The translations under genes were made by a program, and so were the position numbers. The notes under the pieces were generated by a model. The model was given only the letters and a program-made list of their open reading frames with translations, was not told the DNA's origin and searched no databases. A stretch of DNA of 64,000 bases. Source: Corbicula japonica (Eukaryota > Mollusca > Bivalvia > Venerida > Cyrenidae). Numbering within the stretch: the first letter of the stretch is position 1; each line of letters opens with the position of its first letter. The DNA lies in contig JAZAYU010000081.1 of assembly GCA_038501625.1 (NCBI GenBank), forward strand, positions 2,790,001 through 2,854,000. The letters are read 5' to 3'. Below are positions 44,722 through 55,512 of the stretch, one piece after another.

Positions 44722-47700
44722 CTATCTATCTATCTCTGGATACTGTCAACTCCTCTTTCGAGTGTTACTGACAGGACTTGGTGCACGTCGGAAGTGTTAG
44801 TAAAGTTGTGAAAGAATAAAGTCAAGAATTGTGATCTTGGATGCCAAGACAAGTGTTAAAATGTTAGTGAGTGCTAGATTTAATGGGGATTAAGATTAAA
44901 AGAGATAAAAACAAAGAATACATGACTAGTACTGGATCCCAGCCACTGCCTGCTTGAAATGCTCAAGATCAGACAGGGTTACAATATTAACAGGAAGTCT
45001 ATTCCAAAGGGTGATACTATGAGGAAACTAGAAATGTGTCCATAGGACACGGATGCCCCCGCTATGCATCGTTTCCAGATACTAAAGTGCAATGATGGGA
45101 ATAATAGCATTTCAAAGACAGTGATGTTCGAGTAATTATAAGAATATGCATAAACTTGATGATCAAGTAAATTATTTGTATTTGTGGCACTGTTGTCTTC
45201 TCATTACGGAAATGTCTGTGAAGAAGTTGGTGGTAATGCAATGCAATGTCATAGTGAACATTTGTGCCAAGTTATTTTGAAATCCCTTCATTCATAAAGA
45301 AGTTATAGCCCGAAAAAGTAAATTCAAGTTTTAGTAACTGTGACCTTGACCTTGGACTTACAGGCATGGGTAATGTACGCAACACACCGCCTTGTCATGG
45401 TGAACATTTGTGCCAAGTTATTTTGAAAACCCTCCATTCAAAACAAAGTTATAGCCCGGACAAGGAAATTCTATTTTTAGTAACAGTGACCTTGACCTTG
45501 GACCTACAGGCATTGACATGGTACACAACTCACCACCTTGTCATGGTGAACATTTCTGCCAAGTTATTTTGAAATTACTATGTTCCTAATGTAGTTACAA
45601 CCCTGACAAGAAAATTCTATTTAAGTAACAGTGACCTTGACCTTGGACCTAGGCATGGGCATGGTACGGGACACACCATCTTGTCATGATGAACATTTGT
45701 GTCAAGTTATTTTGAAATCAATCTATTCCTAACAAAGTAACAGCCCGGACAAGAGAATTCTATTTTTAGTAACAGTGACCTTGACCTACAGGCATGGGCA
45801 TGGTACAATACACTGCCCTGTCATGGTGAACATTTGTGTCAAGTTATTTTGCAATCCCTCCATTTATAATGAAGTTACAGCCTGGACAAGAAAATTATAT
45901 TTTTAGTAACAGTGACCTTGACCTTGGACCTTCAGGCTTGGGTATTGTGCGGACACACTGCCTTGTTATAGTGAACATTTGTGCAAAGTTATTTTGAAAT
46001 CCCTCCATTCATAACAAAGTAACAGCCCGGACAAGAGAATTCTATTTTAAGTAACACTGACCTTGACCTTTGACCTACATGCATGGGCATGGTACGTGAC
46101 ACATGGCCCTGTCATGGTGAACATTTGTGCCAAGTTATTTTGAAATCCCTCCATTCATAACAAAGTAACAGCCCGGACAAGAAAATTCTATTTTTAGTAA
46201 CAGTGACCTTAACCTTGGACCTAAAGGCTTGGGCATGTATGTGACATACTGTCTTGATATGGTGAACAATTACACAAAGTTATTTAAAAATCCAATAAGA
46301 AATCACAAAGTTACAGAGCGGACAAGATTTTGCAAGAAAATTCTATTTTTAGTAACAGTGACCTTGACCTTGGACCTACAGTCACGACACACCGCCTTGT
46401 TATGGTGAACATTTGTGCCAAGTTATTTTGAAGTCCCTCCATTCCAAACAAAGTTAAGGGCAAAGTGTATATTTTTCTTAACACAAAATGTAAGTGAAAA
46501 AGGGGCATAATTTGAAAATATTGGAAGCATGGTTATGGGCCTTGTTGGTTATGATGTAGATTTTGATGGTGAAAATATATTTCAAGTTTCAAGGCAGCAT
46601 CTCAAGTAGTTTTTAAGTTATGGGCAAAATGCACAAAATATAAGAAACAAGATATATTCCTATTAAAACTAATGTAAATGGAAGTATCAAAGGGCCATAA
46701 CTTCTGAACAGAACATGTAAGAGCAAAACCCCACCTTTTTGCACAACAACATATCAGGCCAAGCATTGTGGTAAAGTTTCATCAAATTCCCAGCAGAGGT
46801 GTAGGAGGAGTTGCGTTCACAAGATATATTCCTATTAAAACTAATGTAAATGGAATTATCAAAGGGCCATAACTTCTGAACGGAACATGTAAGAGCAAAA
46901 CCCCACCTTTATGCACAACAACATATCAGGCCAAGCATTGTGGTCAAGTTTCATTAAATTCCCACCAGTAGTGTAGGAGGAGTTGCGTTCACGAGATATA
47001 CTCCTATTAAAACTAATGTAAATGGAAGTATCAAAGGGCAATAACTTCTGAACGGAACATGTGAGAGCGAAACCCCACCTTCATGCACAACTACATATCA
47101 GGCCAAGCATTGTGGTCAAGTTTCATTAAATTCCGACCAGTAGTGTAGGAGGAGTTGCGTTCACGAGAATATCGGACGGACAGATGGACAGACAGACAGG
47201 AGCAACACTTAATGCCCGTCGCCATTTCATGGCGGGGGCATAAAAATGAGAACTTGTGATAATCTGACGTGACCTGAATCTGTCTAAAACAGAGGGGATG
47301 CATGTGCCTGGTTTGTCTGTTTGGTCTTTGTATGTAAGAAGGTAGGTTTATTGCTACGATGTTATGGTATATTTTATAAAACATTACAAGTCTAGCATCA
47401 AGCCTTCTATGTTCTAAGGACCTCCAGCCCAGCTCCCCCTGCATAGCCGTGACACTGGTAAAAGGAGAGTAGTCTTGTTTAACCCATCTTATTGCTCGCC
47501 TCTGGACCATTTCCACTTTGTGGATGTTTGTCTTGGTGTATGGGTTCCAGACAGTAGACGCGTACTCTACCTTGGGCCGGACCAAGGTCTTGTATGCCAG
47601 TTCTTTGACTTTTTGATTGTTGGTGGTTATGTTTCTTTTAATAAAGCCTAGGGATTTATTAGCATTAGCTGTAATTCTTGCTATGTGTGTGTTAAAATTA

Positions 47701-47790
47701 AGCTCAGAAGCGAGATCTAGCCCTAGGTATTTTGCATGTGTAACAGATTCAAGTGCTTGACCGTGGAGATAATATTTGTTTTTAATGACA
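44722..47790 (-). mobile_element. LINE fragment (RT C-terminal region, 3' UTR) split by E3
   Basis: Minus strand. 47790-47242 encodes the RT thumb and C-terminal region (AKYLGLDLASELNFNTHI, LVRPKVEYASTVWNPYT, VQRRAIRWV, RQTRHMHPLCFRQIQV). The frame breaks at 47242 and resumes at 45027 with FPHSITLWNRLPVNIVT, ending FKQAVAGIQY. Joined, the two parts make the usual ...SFFPHSITLWNRLP ending of Jockey/CR1-type ORF2. A 3' UTR follows to an ATAG microsatellite tail at about 44722-44740. The RT catalytic core and endonuclease are missing. Confidence 0.85.
45028..47241. mobile_element. Hairpin-ended tandem-repeat element E3, inserted in a LINE
   Basis: CTAG after GAGGAAA, stem GTGTCC/GGACAC with loop ATA. 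Its first 300 bases match E1 (7900-8200) almost throughout. The body has about eight GACCTTGACCTTGGACC units of roughly 130-150 bases (45300-46440), then a GGGGCATAA unit (46440-46640), then three units of about 171 bases starting at 46649, 46818 and 46990 (AAGATATATTCCTATTAAAA). It ends with a GGACGGACAGATGGACAGAC cluster and a hairpin (GCCCGTCGCCAT / ATGGCGGGGGC) before AAAAATG. No coding sequence. Confidence 0.75.
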
Positions 47791-47941
47791 TGTTTATTTT
47801 TATTTCATTCATATATGCTGATGATGGATACCATGATGAATTGTATTTTAAATTGGAGTGGCCATTTTCTTTGTCAATTGTAATGGTAACTAACCCTAAT
47901 GATGACAAGAAGATGTAAACTTGCAAATTATTTGTTTGCAT

Positions 47942-48351
47942 TTATCCGAATTACGTTGTATCCGAATCAATCAACTCAAGACCATTATGGATAATGACTT
48001 CTACTGAACATGCATCTCGTTTCTATTCGTTTATTGCGGTATTAATTATTTACCTAGCAATCGTGAGAACCGACGGAAAACTTGCATCGTGGTAGAATTG
48101 AAACTGTGACCTTTTTGGTCCCGTACATAGAGTTGTTGTTGTTGTCGTCGCGCAAAATGTCTCTACTGTACTGTACATTGTCAAGATGAATAGTGGGTTC
48201 TTCTTAATACTGCACTCCCTCAATATCGAAGATTACGTGCAGGCGCTGGTTAAAAATACAGAGGGTGTTTATACAATCTGTTTTATACATGGTGGACATT
48301 AAAATAATGCATTTACAGGTGCATGGTAAAACTTTATACACTGGTTGCGGA
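47942..48351. other. Non-coding; CG-richer patch
   Basis: Positions 48050-48260 contain several CG dinucleotides (GTCGTCGCGC) and could be a promoter or 5' UTR of MRPL16 or DEPDC5, which flank this interval divergently. No direct evidence links it to either. Confidence 0.3.
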
Positions 48352-49415
48352 TTTAGATATGGATGGATGAGATGATAACAGGCACAGTAACAATTGTTTT
48401 GAACACTTGAACTGTGGCTGCCTCATATGCAGCGATGGGTAACATGTTCCACTGGCTTATGGTTCTTGGATAGAAAGAGTATTTGTATGAGTCTATAGAA
48501 GTTCCAATATGTCGGTATCTGTATATGCTGCTGTGTCTGGTTGTTAGGTCTGAAGCTAGATATAAATTTTCGGGATAGATGGCTACATGGTGGTGAATGA
48601 TTTTGTAAGACATAATTAATTTTGCTCTAGTTCTTCTGATTTCGAGTGTTTGCCAGTTAAGATTTTGAATCATTTCGGATGCCGAACTTGTATTATGATA
48701 TCGATTGGTAACGAATCTTGCTGCTCTCCTTTGAACCTTTTCAATTTGATTTATTTGACTTTTTGTCTGTGGGTCCCAGACTGTTGACGAATAATCTAGT
48801 TTGGGTCTTACAATGGCTTTATATGCATGTTCCTTTACCTTGGGAGAATTTATTTTCAAATTTCTTCGTAGAAATCCCAGTGATTGATTTGCTTAATTGG
48901 TGATGGAGTTTATGTGTTTATCCCATTTTAGATTGTTTTGTAGTATGACACCAAGATATTTTGAGGATTCTACTTTTCCTAGGATATGATTATGCAGTTT
49001 ATAGCTGAATAATATTGGTTTCTTTTTTGGGTTATGCTAAGGATGTTACATTTATTAGGATGGAATTGCATGAGCCAGTCTTGTTCCCACCTACCAGCAG
49101 CTTCCAAGTCAGACTGGAGAAGTACTGCGTCATTTAGGTTTTTTATCTCTCTATATATAATACTATAATCTGCGAAAAGTCTTAAAGTGCTGTGTTTTAT
49201 ATAGTCAGCGAAATCATTTATATAGATAAGGAAGAGGATTGGACCCAAGACAGTACCCTGTGGGACACCGGAGGTTACAGGCACCTTATCTGACATTTCA
49301 CCTTCCAGGACAACTGTCTGGGTCCTACTGTCTAGAAAGTCTGAGATCCAGTTTAAAGCATTGCACTTTATACCATAGAATTCCAATTTGTATAATAGAT
49401 GTTTATGAGACTAAT
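48352..49415 (-). mobile_element. LINE fragment, reverse transcriptase with damaged catalytic box
   Basis: Minus strand, two frames joined by a frameshift and stop near 48860-48990. 49415-48979 has KHLLYKLEFYGIKC, VTSGVPQGTVLGPILFLIYI and LRLFADYSIIY. The expected FADD box reads FADY. 48859-48353 has VRPKLDYSSTVWDPQTKSQI, KVQRRAARFV and a C-terminal TISQWNMLP. The same Jockey/CR1-like type as the LINE piece at 44.7-47.8 kb, but a different copy. Inactive. Confidence 0.85.
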
Positions 49416-52400
49416 CCACCGAGACAACTTGCACTTGTTTGTTTATATAAGAACCTGGTGCGGCAGGTGTAATGATGGAGCACCTTAAACCCTAGTAGGA
49501 AATCATTTTGCCTCTGACCGTCTAAGACGGTATCCCTCTGGTTCACTTTGTGGTGTCTCTTTTGAAAATTAACTCATATAAACGAAAAAGAGAGCCTGAG
49601 GAGTTTGACCAGTCTTTCGCCACTGGGAAATAAAACCAGGTTCTAGGGTTCACCAACCTCACACTCGCCACAAAAGGTTCCCAATTTGAATAAACAAATT
49701 AATGAAATAGCACAAACCCGTCCAACATCTCGACTACGATGCATGCAAAAGCCCATTTGTAAGGTTTAAAGCACTTGAAGCTAATGTCATTTTCAAACAA
49801 ACGAATGAATAGTTTAAACGGATATGATTTTTACCACATCTTGCTTTCGTGCAATATTTCAATTCGAGACAAAGCCTCAACACCTCGCTGTTCTATAAAT
49901 AATTATTAATTCAGAAAATGAAAAAAGCATAGCAGGAATTGCCACAACCAGAAAAAAAGCCTCCACACGCTACCAAAAGGTTGAGAGGAAAAGAGAGCAA
50001 GAGTTCATAAGAGAATGAATTTCAAATAAACACCACCAAAAAATTAACGATAAAGAGGACCATTGGTGTTACACTCTGAACAGTAAAAAGTAATTTTTGT
50101 TACAATTATCTGATGTTCAAATTATCAAAGGATAATGCATATGAAGTAAACAGGCGTTTTGCTGGGACCGAGATACGGTGTTCGAATAATTAAAGTTCGA
50201 ATTAAAGAAGTTGGACTGTAATGTAAAGGCTGAAAGAAACATTTGGAGAGTTAAATAGGTTACGACATCGCTTGAAGATGAAAATATAAGTGTGTTTTAT
50301 GATACAATCTTTGATTTAGGAGATTTTGATGATTCAACATTTGCTTACCACCATATCATGTTTAAAAAACATGTCTGTATGTCTGTTGTTTTCATCCAAA
50401 CCGATATTTCAAAAATGTCATGAGCAATTTCTTGGGCTTGTTAAATTAAATCGCCAAAAAGAAATAAATGTTAGTGTACCGACATATCGAAATATTTATG
50501 TGTAATAAATGCATTTCAAAACGTCTTCCCTTTTTCAAGATTGTATGTTTGTTGGAACCACTTCTTAAGATATCTGTCATTTGAATATCTAAAATAATTT
50601 GCCACTGGGGTTTTAAACTAGGTTCTAGAGAGCACCAACCTCACACTTGTCCCAATAAGTATGATATAACTACAAATCGCGTTGCAGCATTTTGACTTTT
50701 TTGTTGGATTAGTTATCCACTATTCATGTGTTCTTTGTTTATTTGGTTGTTTTAACCTAAAGACTTAGAAAAATACAATTAACATTTTGCAAATGATTAT
50801 TAAGAATGAAACAAAGTACATATATTATATGCATTGCAGCAGTCTATAGCGAATTAGGTCGCATCCGATATTTATCAAGCGAAATTATTAAACACTACCT
50901 TAAAATAGATAAAACGCGAACTTTGAAAGCCGACGAACACGACAAATATGAAAATATTGCAGGCTTGGTTTGATTGAGCATGTTCATGGGCAGTAATGGA
51001 AATGCATATTACTGCCCATGCCGCCTAGCCCCGGGTTGAGCGCAACTCGATCAATATTTACACCAATAAACAATACAATTTGATCCATCCTAAAGTCATT
51101 CACAGTAATACAGTACATTGTAACATCAATTTGAATATTGGGTTATTAGTGCCAATTCGTCAAAATAATGTTAGGGCTTTCAAAAAATCAACAACAAACA
51201 AACGGTGAAATATGCATATTAGAAATGGCCACATCCAGCAGACACAGCCTCCCCACATAGCCAAAAAGTAGAGATGAAGTAAGTTTTTTTTAATTATTTG
51301 TAATAGACATGATATCATTTAATCGAACTACCGAGAGATATATTATATTATTTTTGACAAATTGGCACTTATGATTGTACACCGCAAATACTTATTTCAG
51401 GTATGAGATGTTTTAGTATATTGTCCATGAATTTCAGAGTTCTCATGCAAACGGGGTTTCTTTTATTTTAGTATGTGCTTGGTAATTAGAACATGATAAT
51501 GAAACCAAATTGTATTCTAATTCTCTAAGACAAACAGATATATACTTTATATAATGACGCTTTAGATCTTCTGTTAAATGCTCAGAGTGACAGTTTTATA
51601 GCACTATTATCATATTGTCCATCTGCAGGGTCTGTGCTTGTATAAACAGATGGTGAAAATAAGGAATGAATGAAGAAGGTTATATATGACGTATCTGTGT
51701 CAAATATGTGCAAGCGGTTGATACACACTTAGTTAAACAAAACAACAACGATTGTTTCGCGTAAAAAAGGTGGTGACACAGTTAGAAATATGAAAAAGTG
51801 AAATATGCATATCAGGAATCGACGTACTCGCAAAACACAGCCTCCCCACGCAGCGAAAAAGAAGAGAGGAAAAGAGAGCATGTTTGTTATAAGTATATCA
51901 ATTCAAAAAGACGCCACAAACAATCAACGAAAATGAGAACACCTGTGGTTACCGCCTTGGAACGGTAAGTGGCAAAACAAATTGCCACTGGGGTAGAGGT
52001 AGTCGCTCAAGTGGGGGATTTAAACCAGGTTCTAGGGTGCACCAACCTCACACTTGCCCCAACAGATTCTCATATCAACAAACAAGTACAAGTTAGCTTG
52101 GTGAAAAAATTATAGTTTATTTGGATTATATAATCTACATGAATAAAGCAATCGGAGACAACAAGAATTTTACTAATTCATATGTGGTATAATGATTATT
52201 GACGGCTACTGTGTAAGAGTCTATGAAGCAGACGACAATTTACAGTGAACAACAGTATGGTAAAGACATGAAAACAACGACCCAAATTAGCAGAAACTGT
52301 TTTGGAACAGTTTGAACAAAATGTGTTCATTTCAAGCATAAGGCCAGAAAATGAAAACTCTAAAATTATGGGTTCACACGAAAAAGATCACTGACAAGCA

Positions 52401-53073
52401 AGGTATATCATGTTTTAAACGATTTTCATATTGGCATATGTTTTCGCAATCTGTCAATTTTCTAAAGGAATTATTTTCAGATCAGCTTGGGGAAAGGTAT
52501 CAAAAGTAGCTATAATTGCTACTTTCGGCTATAATTGCTACAAGTAGCAATATCAGAATTGTATACGCTGATAGTATATGCTGATAGGGGTCGGTATTGT
52601 GACTTCAGTCGCCCAAATACAGTTGTTCAGGTTGTAGCGGATAGCTAAGCAGATTATCACTCTACGGCTCTTTAAAAGTAGAAATTCTACAAACTTATCA
52701 ATATCATTCAACAGACAAAAGTGTTTTCTCCTAAAAACATCATTCTTTTCAAACTTTTAGAACTTTCCTGCTCGAGGTTTTATATAATATTATGATATAC
52801 ATAGATTGAGGCAGTAGTGGATAGCTTCGGGGAGTATGTGATAGTTAGTGTAAGGCACTGAAGGGGCTTCTCAAACCAATCCAAAAATTGTATTTTTATT
52901 ATGACATGTACTTAAACATGTGCAGGGGTTTATTAAATAAAAATCAATACCATTTGAACTGAAATAAACCTGGAAATTGCTGCAAACAATAATGGAAGAA
53001 AATCATAATACAATAGGTCATAAGAAAGTGACACAGATAAATGAAATGCATTTTAAATTTATACTGATCACAA
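49416..53073. repeat. Field of short dispersed repeats, no gene
   Basis: Three related blocks recur in the same orientation. Block A, centred on AGGTTCTAGGGTGCACCAAC followed by CTCACACT, lies at about 49630-49685, 50605-50665 and 51985-52065. Block B, centred on CAGCCTCCCCAC and AGAGGAAAAGAGAGC, lies at about 49930-50010, 51210-51285 and 51805-51890. Block C, with CACCACAAANAATNAACGA-like sequence, lies at about 50022 and 51905. Between them is AT-rich unassigned DNA. They look like pieces of one dispersed or tandem element of unknown class. Confidence 0.5.
50985..51020. repeat. 36-bp near-palindrome, copy 1
   Basis: CATGGGCAGTAAT and ATTACTGCCCATG are exact inverted arms of 13 bases around GGAAATGCAT. 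The reverse complement of the whole block recurs at 62662-62697 with one difference. Confidence 0.75.
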
Positions 53074-53997
53074 CAGGGTTGGCATTTAAGTGGGAAATAC
53101 TAGTATTTCCCAGGACGACGGGAAATACAAGGATTTCCCGGGAAATACGGGGAATTCCCGGGAAATAGTGGGAAATACTGGGACAAACTTCAGCCTCATG
53201 ACAAGAAAGTGAAAAAACGGTTTGACCAGGCAATGACGGCCTACCATAACCTCGCTAACATGCTTCACCCAGTATACAGGGGAAAAAAGTTGTCCCTGAA
53301 CAGCTCTAAAAGTGCACAGGACTTGCTTCTTAGCATAAGAAAAGAAAGTGTGTCAGAAATGTTGATGATTCTGTCAGATGCTTCAAAACTGCCCAAGGCT
53401 CTGACAGATAAAGTTACAAGAGACCAAACAAAGCCAGCCATATGGTGGATGTCTGTACAGCGTACAGGAGTGATCAGTAAGGAACTTAGTGAACTTGCAG
53501 CAAAACTAATGAAAATGCCCTCTAACTCTGCAGCCATTGAGCATGTTTTTTCCAACTTTTTTACAATCCAAACAAAAATTCGAAATAGACTAGGTCTTCA
53601 GAAGGCGGCAAAGCTGGTCTGTTGTTATTGTATGCTTCATGGTAAGGAAGAAATTGACTGGTAAAGTTGTGGCAAAAAATTAAAAGTTACCGGTGCTCAG
53701 TCTTGTGATAAAAACTTACAATATTATGACTCTGAAAGTGTAAATATATGAAAGATAATGTAGTGACATAATGCCATTTCTCTGTATGTTATGTATTGCA
53801 AGTAATATTATTATATTTTCCAATTATTTGCAATGTATTTGCTGATATTCACTTTTGTACTCATGTTTTCTTCACAATAAAATTTAGTATTTCCCACTAT
53901 TTCCCATTTTTACTAAATTTGGGGTATTTTCCAGGACGGAAATTACCGGGAAATCCCAGTGGGAATTCCGACGTCCGGGAAATCCCGCCCAACCCTG
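53074..53997 (+). mobile_element. hAT-type DNA transposon remnant with perfect 8-bp target duplication
   Basis: 924 bp starting CAGGGTTGG and ending CCAACCCTG. GATCACAA at 53066-53073 is repeated exactly at 53998-54005, the 8-bp duplication expected of hAT. Both ends are full of GGGAAATAC / TATTTCCC units, including the perfect palindrome GGGAAATACTAGTATTTCCC at 53092. An internal 3' part of the transposase gene remains. Confidence 0.9.
53170..53664 (+). pseudogene. hAT transposase C-terminal (dimerisation) fragment
   Basis: The frame is open from about 53170 to the TAA at 53662-53664 (about 165 residues). TKPAIWWMSVQ, ELSELAAKLMKMPSNSAAIE and HVFSNFFTIQTKIRNRLG are the conserved C-terminal hAT dimerisation motifs; this region normally ends the protein. 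The zinc finger, DNA-binding and DDE catalytic parts are deleted. There is no internal stop, so the copy is young or selected as a partial protein, but it cannot encode an active transposase. Confidence 0.85.
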
Positions 53998-54005
53998 GAT
54001 CACAA

Positions 54006-55330
54006 ACTGGGTTTTGGTAATACTAAAACCCAATCACAGAGAAATCAAAAGGATATATAGTATTATCATATCAAAAAGCATAAATGCTTAGTATAAAAAA
54101 CTTTATTTACTGGCGATAACTAAACTTGGTGGCCAGAAAAAACTATGATTTTTTTCTTACACAGTTCATCCATTATGTACATGTATGAGAGTTCTCATAC
54201 AAAAAACAGCCCAATGAAATGAAAGACTTCTCCAAAATGGAAGGCTGTGGAAACGTATTCTATTCGAAAAATGGCCTAATTGAAAAAAGGAATGAAGAAG
54301 TAATGACTAACCATCAGCACACCTGACTCAGGTGTTCTTATAAGGTTTGCGCTTAAAGCACTGTCAGAATTTCCTCAGGCTCGCCAATTCATTGATACAT
54401 AAATATTTACAGTTAATACAGAATATTCACTACATTGCGTTATATTAGTTCAATTGTTAATCTTCACAACACATCATACCTAACTTTCAACTCGCCTCTG
54501 ACACCGATTTGACAGATCAAGTTGATTTGGAGACGATCCCCTTGAGTAGCATACATATGCAATCCGTTACTGACTATGCATGGTAGTTATTTATATCTCT
54601 GTTTGGTGACAATTTGCAGGTTTATTAGAACAAGTTTTTTATGAGTGATAAAAGGTTAATTTATACACCAAATCAAACCATATTCTTTGAAAGTTTACTG
54701 ACTTCTGATATAAAACTTTATGTTTATTGTTCTTTTCATTAGTAAAATCACAGTGTAGGTATCGACTTCCAATTGCCTTGTTCTTCTTATAAATAAGATA
54801 AACTCTTCTAGCAAAATTTTAAATCAAAACAAAATACATTAAAGTGAAGGGGAGAATTCACTCATTCTCTTGGTATAAAGGTTAATTATTCTAAATGTAT
54901 AAATAACGAAACTGCCCAAGAAAAGAAACAGGCTGTCCGCTATACCCCAAAATCTGCTACTGCCTGAACAACTGTACTTATTGACCTATTCGAAATTTAG
55001 TGTCTAAACAAAAGAAGCCATACCATAGAATCGATCATAGAATAGATGCTAATATTGCAGGTTCTCTGGTATTGCAATATATCCTAATTAGCAAAAGAAG
55101 GCATATTTATAGAAAAAAAGCACTGACTCATTGTGTAACAAATCTTGCGTCTTGCACTTTGTTTGGAAATGCTTTGTTTTATATCATTTTGAATTATAAA
55201 TAATTTCTGTAAAAATGAACTCTTGTATCCTGAGTGAAATTGATCAGTATAATAAGTCATTATTTTGGCACTTGGCTTATACATTCATGATGATGATTAC
55301 ACCTCTTTAGCAAGTTCTATGAAAGATGTT
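54006..55330. other. Non-coding, nothing recognised
   Basis: AT-rich interval upstream of the first recognised DEPDC5 exon. I looked for the missing first coding exon (MRTTKVYKLVIH-like in human) and did not find it. Confidence 0.4.
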
Positions 55331-55480
55331 AACCCTTTAGTCCTTATATACTGGTTTCAATGCATGTGTGACAAAAAGTGAACAGTGCAGATCCTGATCA
55401 GAAGGCAAGGATGTGCTGGCTGATCTGGATCTACACTGTTTGCCCAAGCCATAAAAGACCTATAATGGAGTAAAGGGTTA
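55331..55480. repeat. GATC foldback repeat, shortened, with intact ends
   Basis: TTAACCCTTTAGTCC and AATGGAGTAAAGGGTTAA: TTAA on both sides. One palindrome (GTGCAGATCCTGATCAG / CTGATCTGGATCTACACTG) is kept. It ends about 30 bases before the first recognised DEPDC5 exon. Confidence 0.75.
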
Positions 55481-55512
55481 AAGAAATTGGTAGCATTTCA
55501 TGTAATTTACAG

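Noticed and set aside
45300..46440. Regularly spaced repeats that might suggest a CRISPR array
   Set aside because: Units of 130-150 bp are whole diverged tandem repeats without unique spacers, in a eukaryotic mobile element.
53018..53268. Minus-strand frames rich in FPGIPRISREI-type peptides
   Set aside because: They translate the GGGAAATAC/TTTCCC subterminal repeats of the hAT element.
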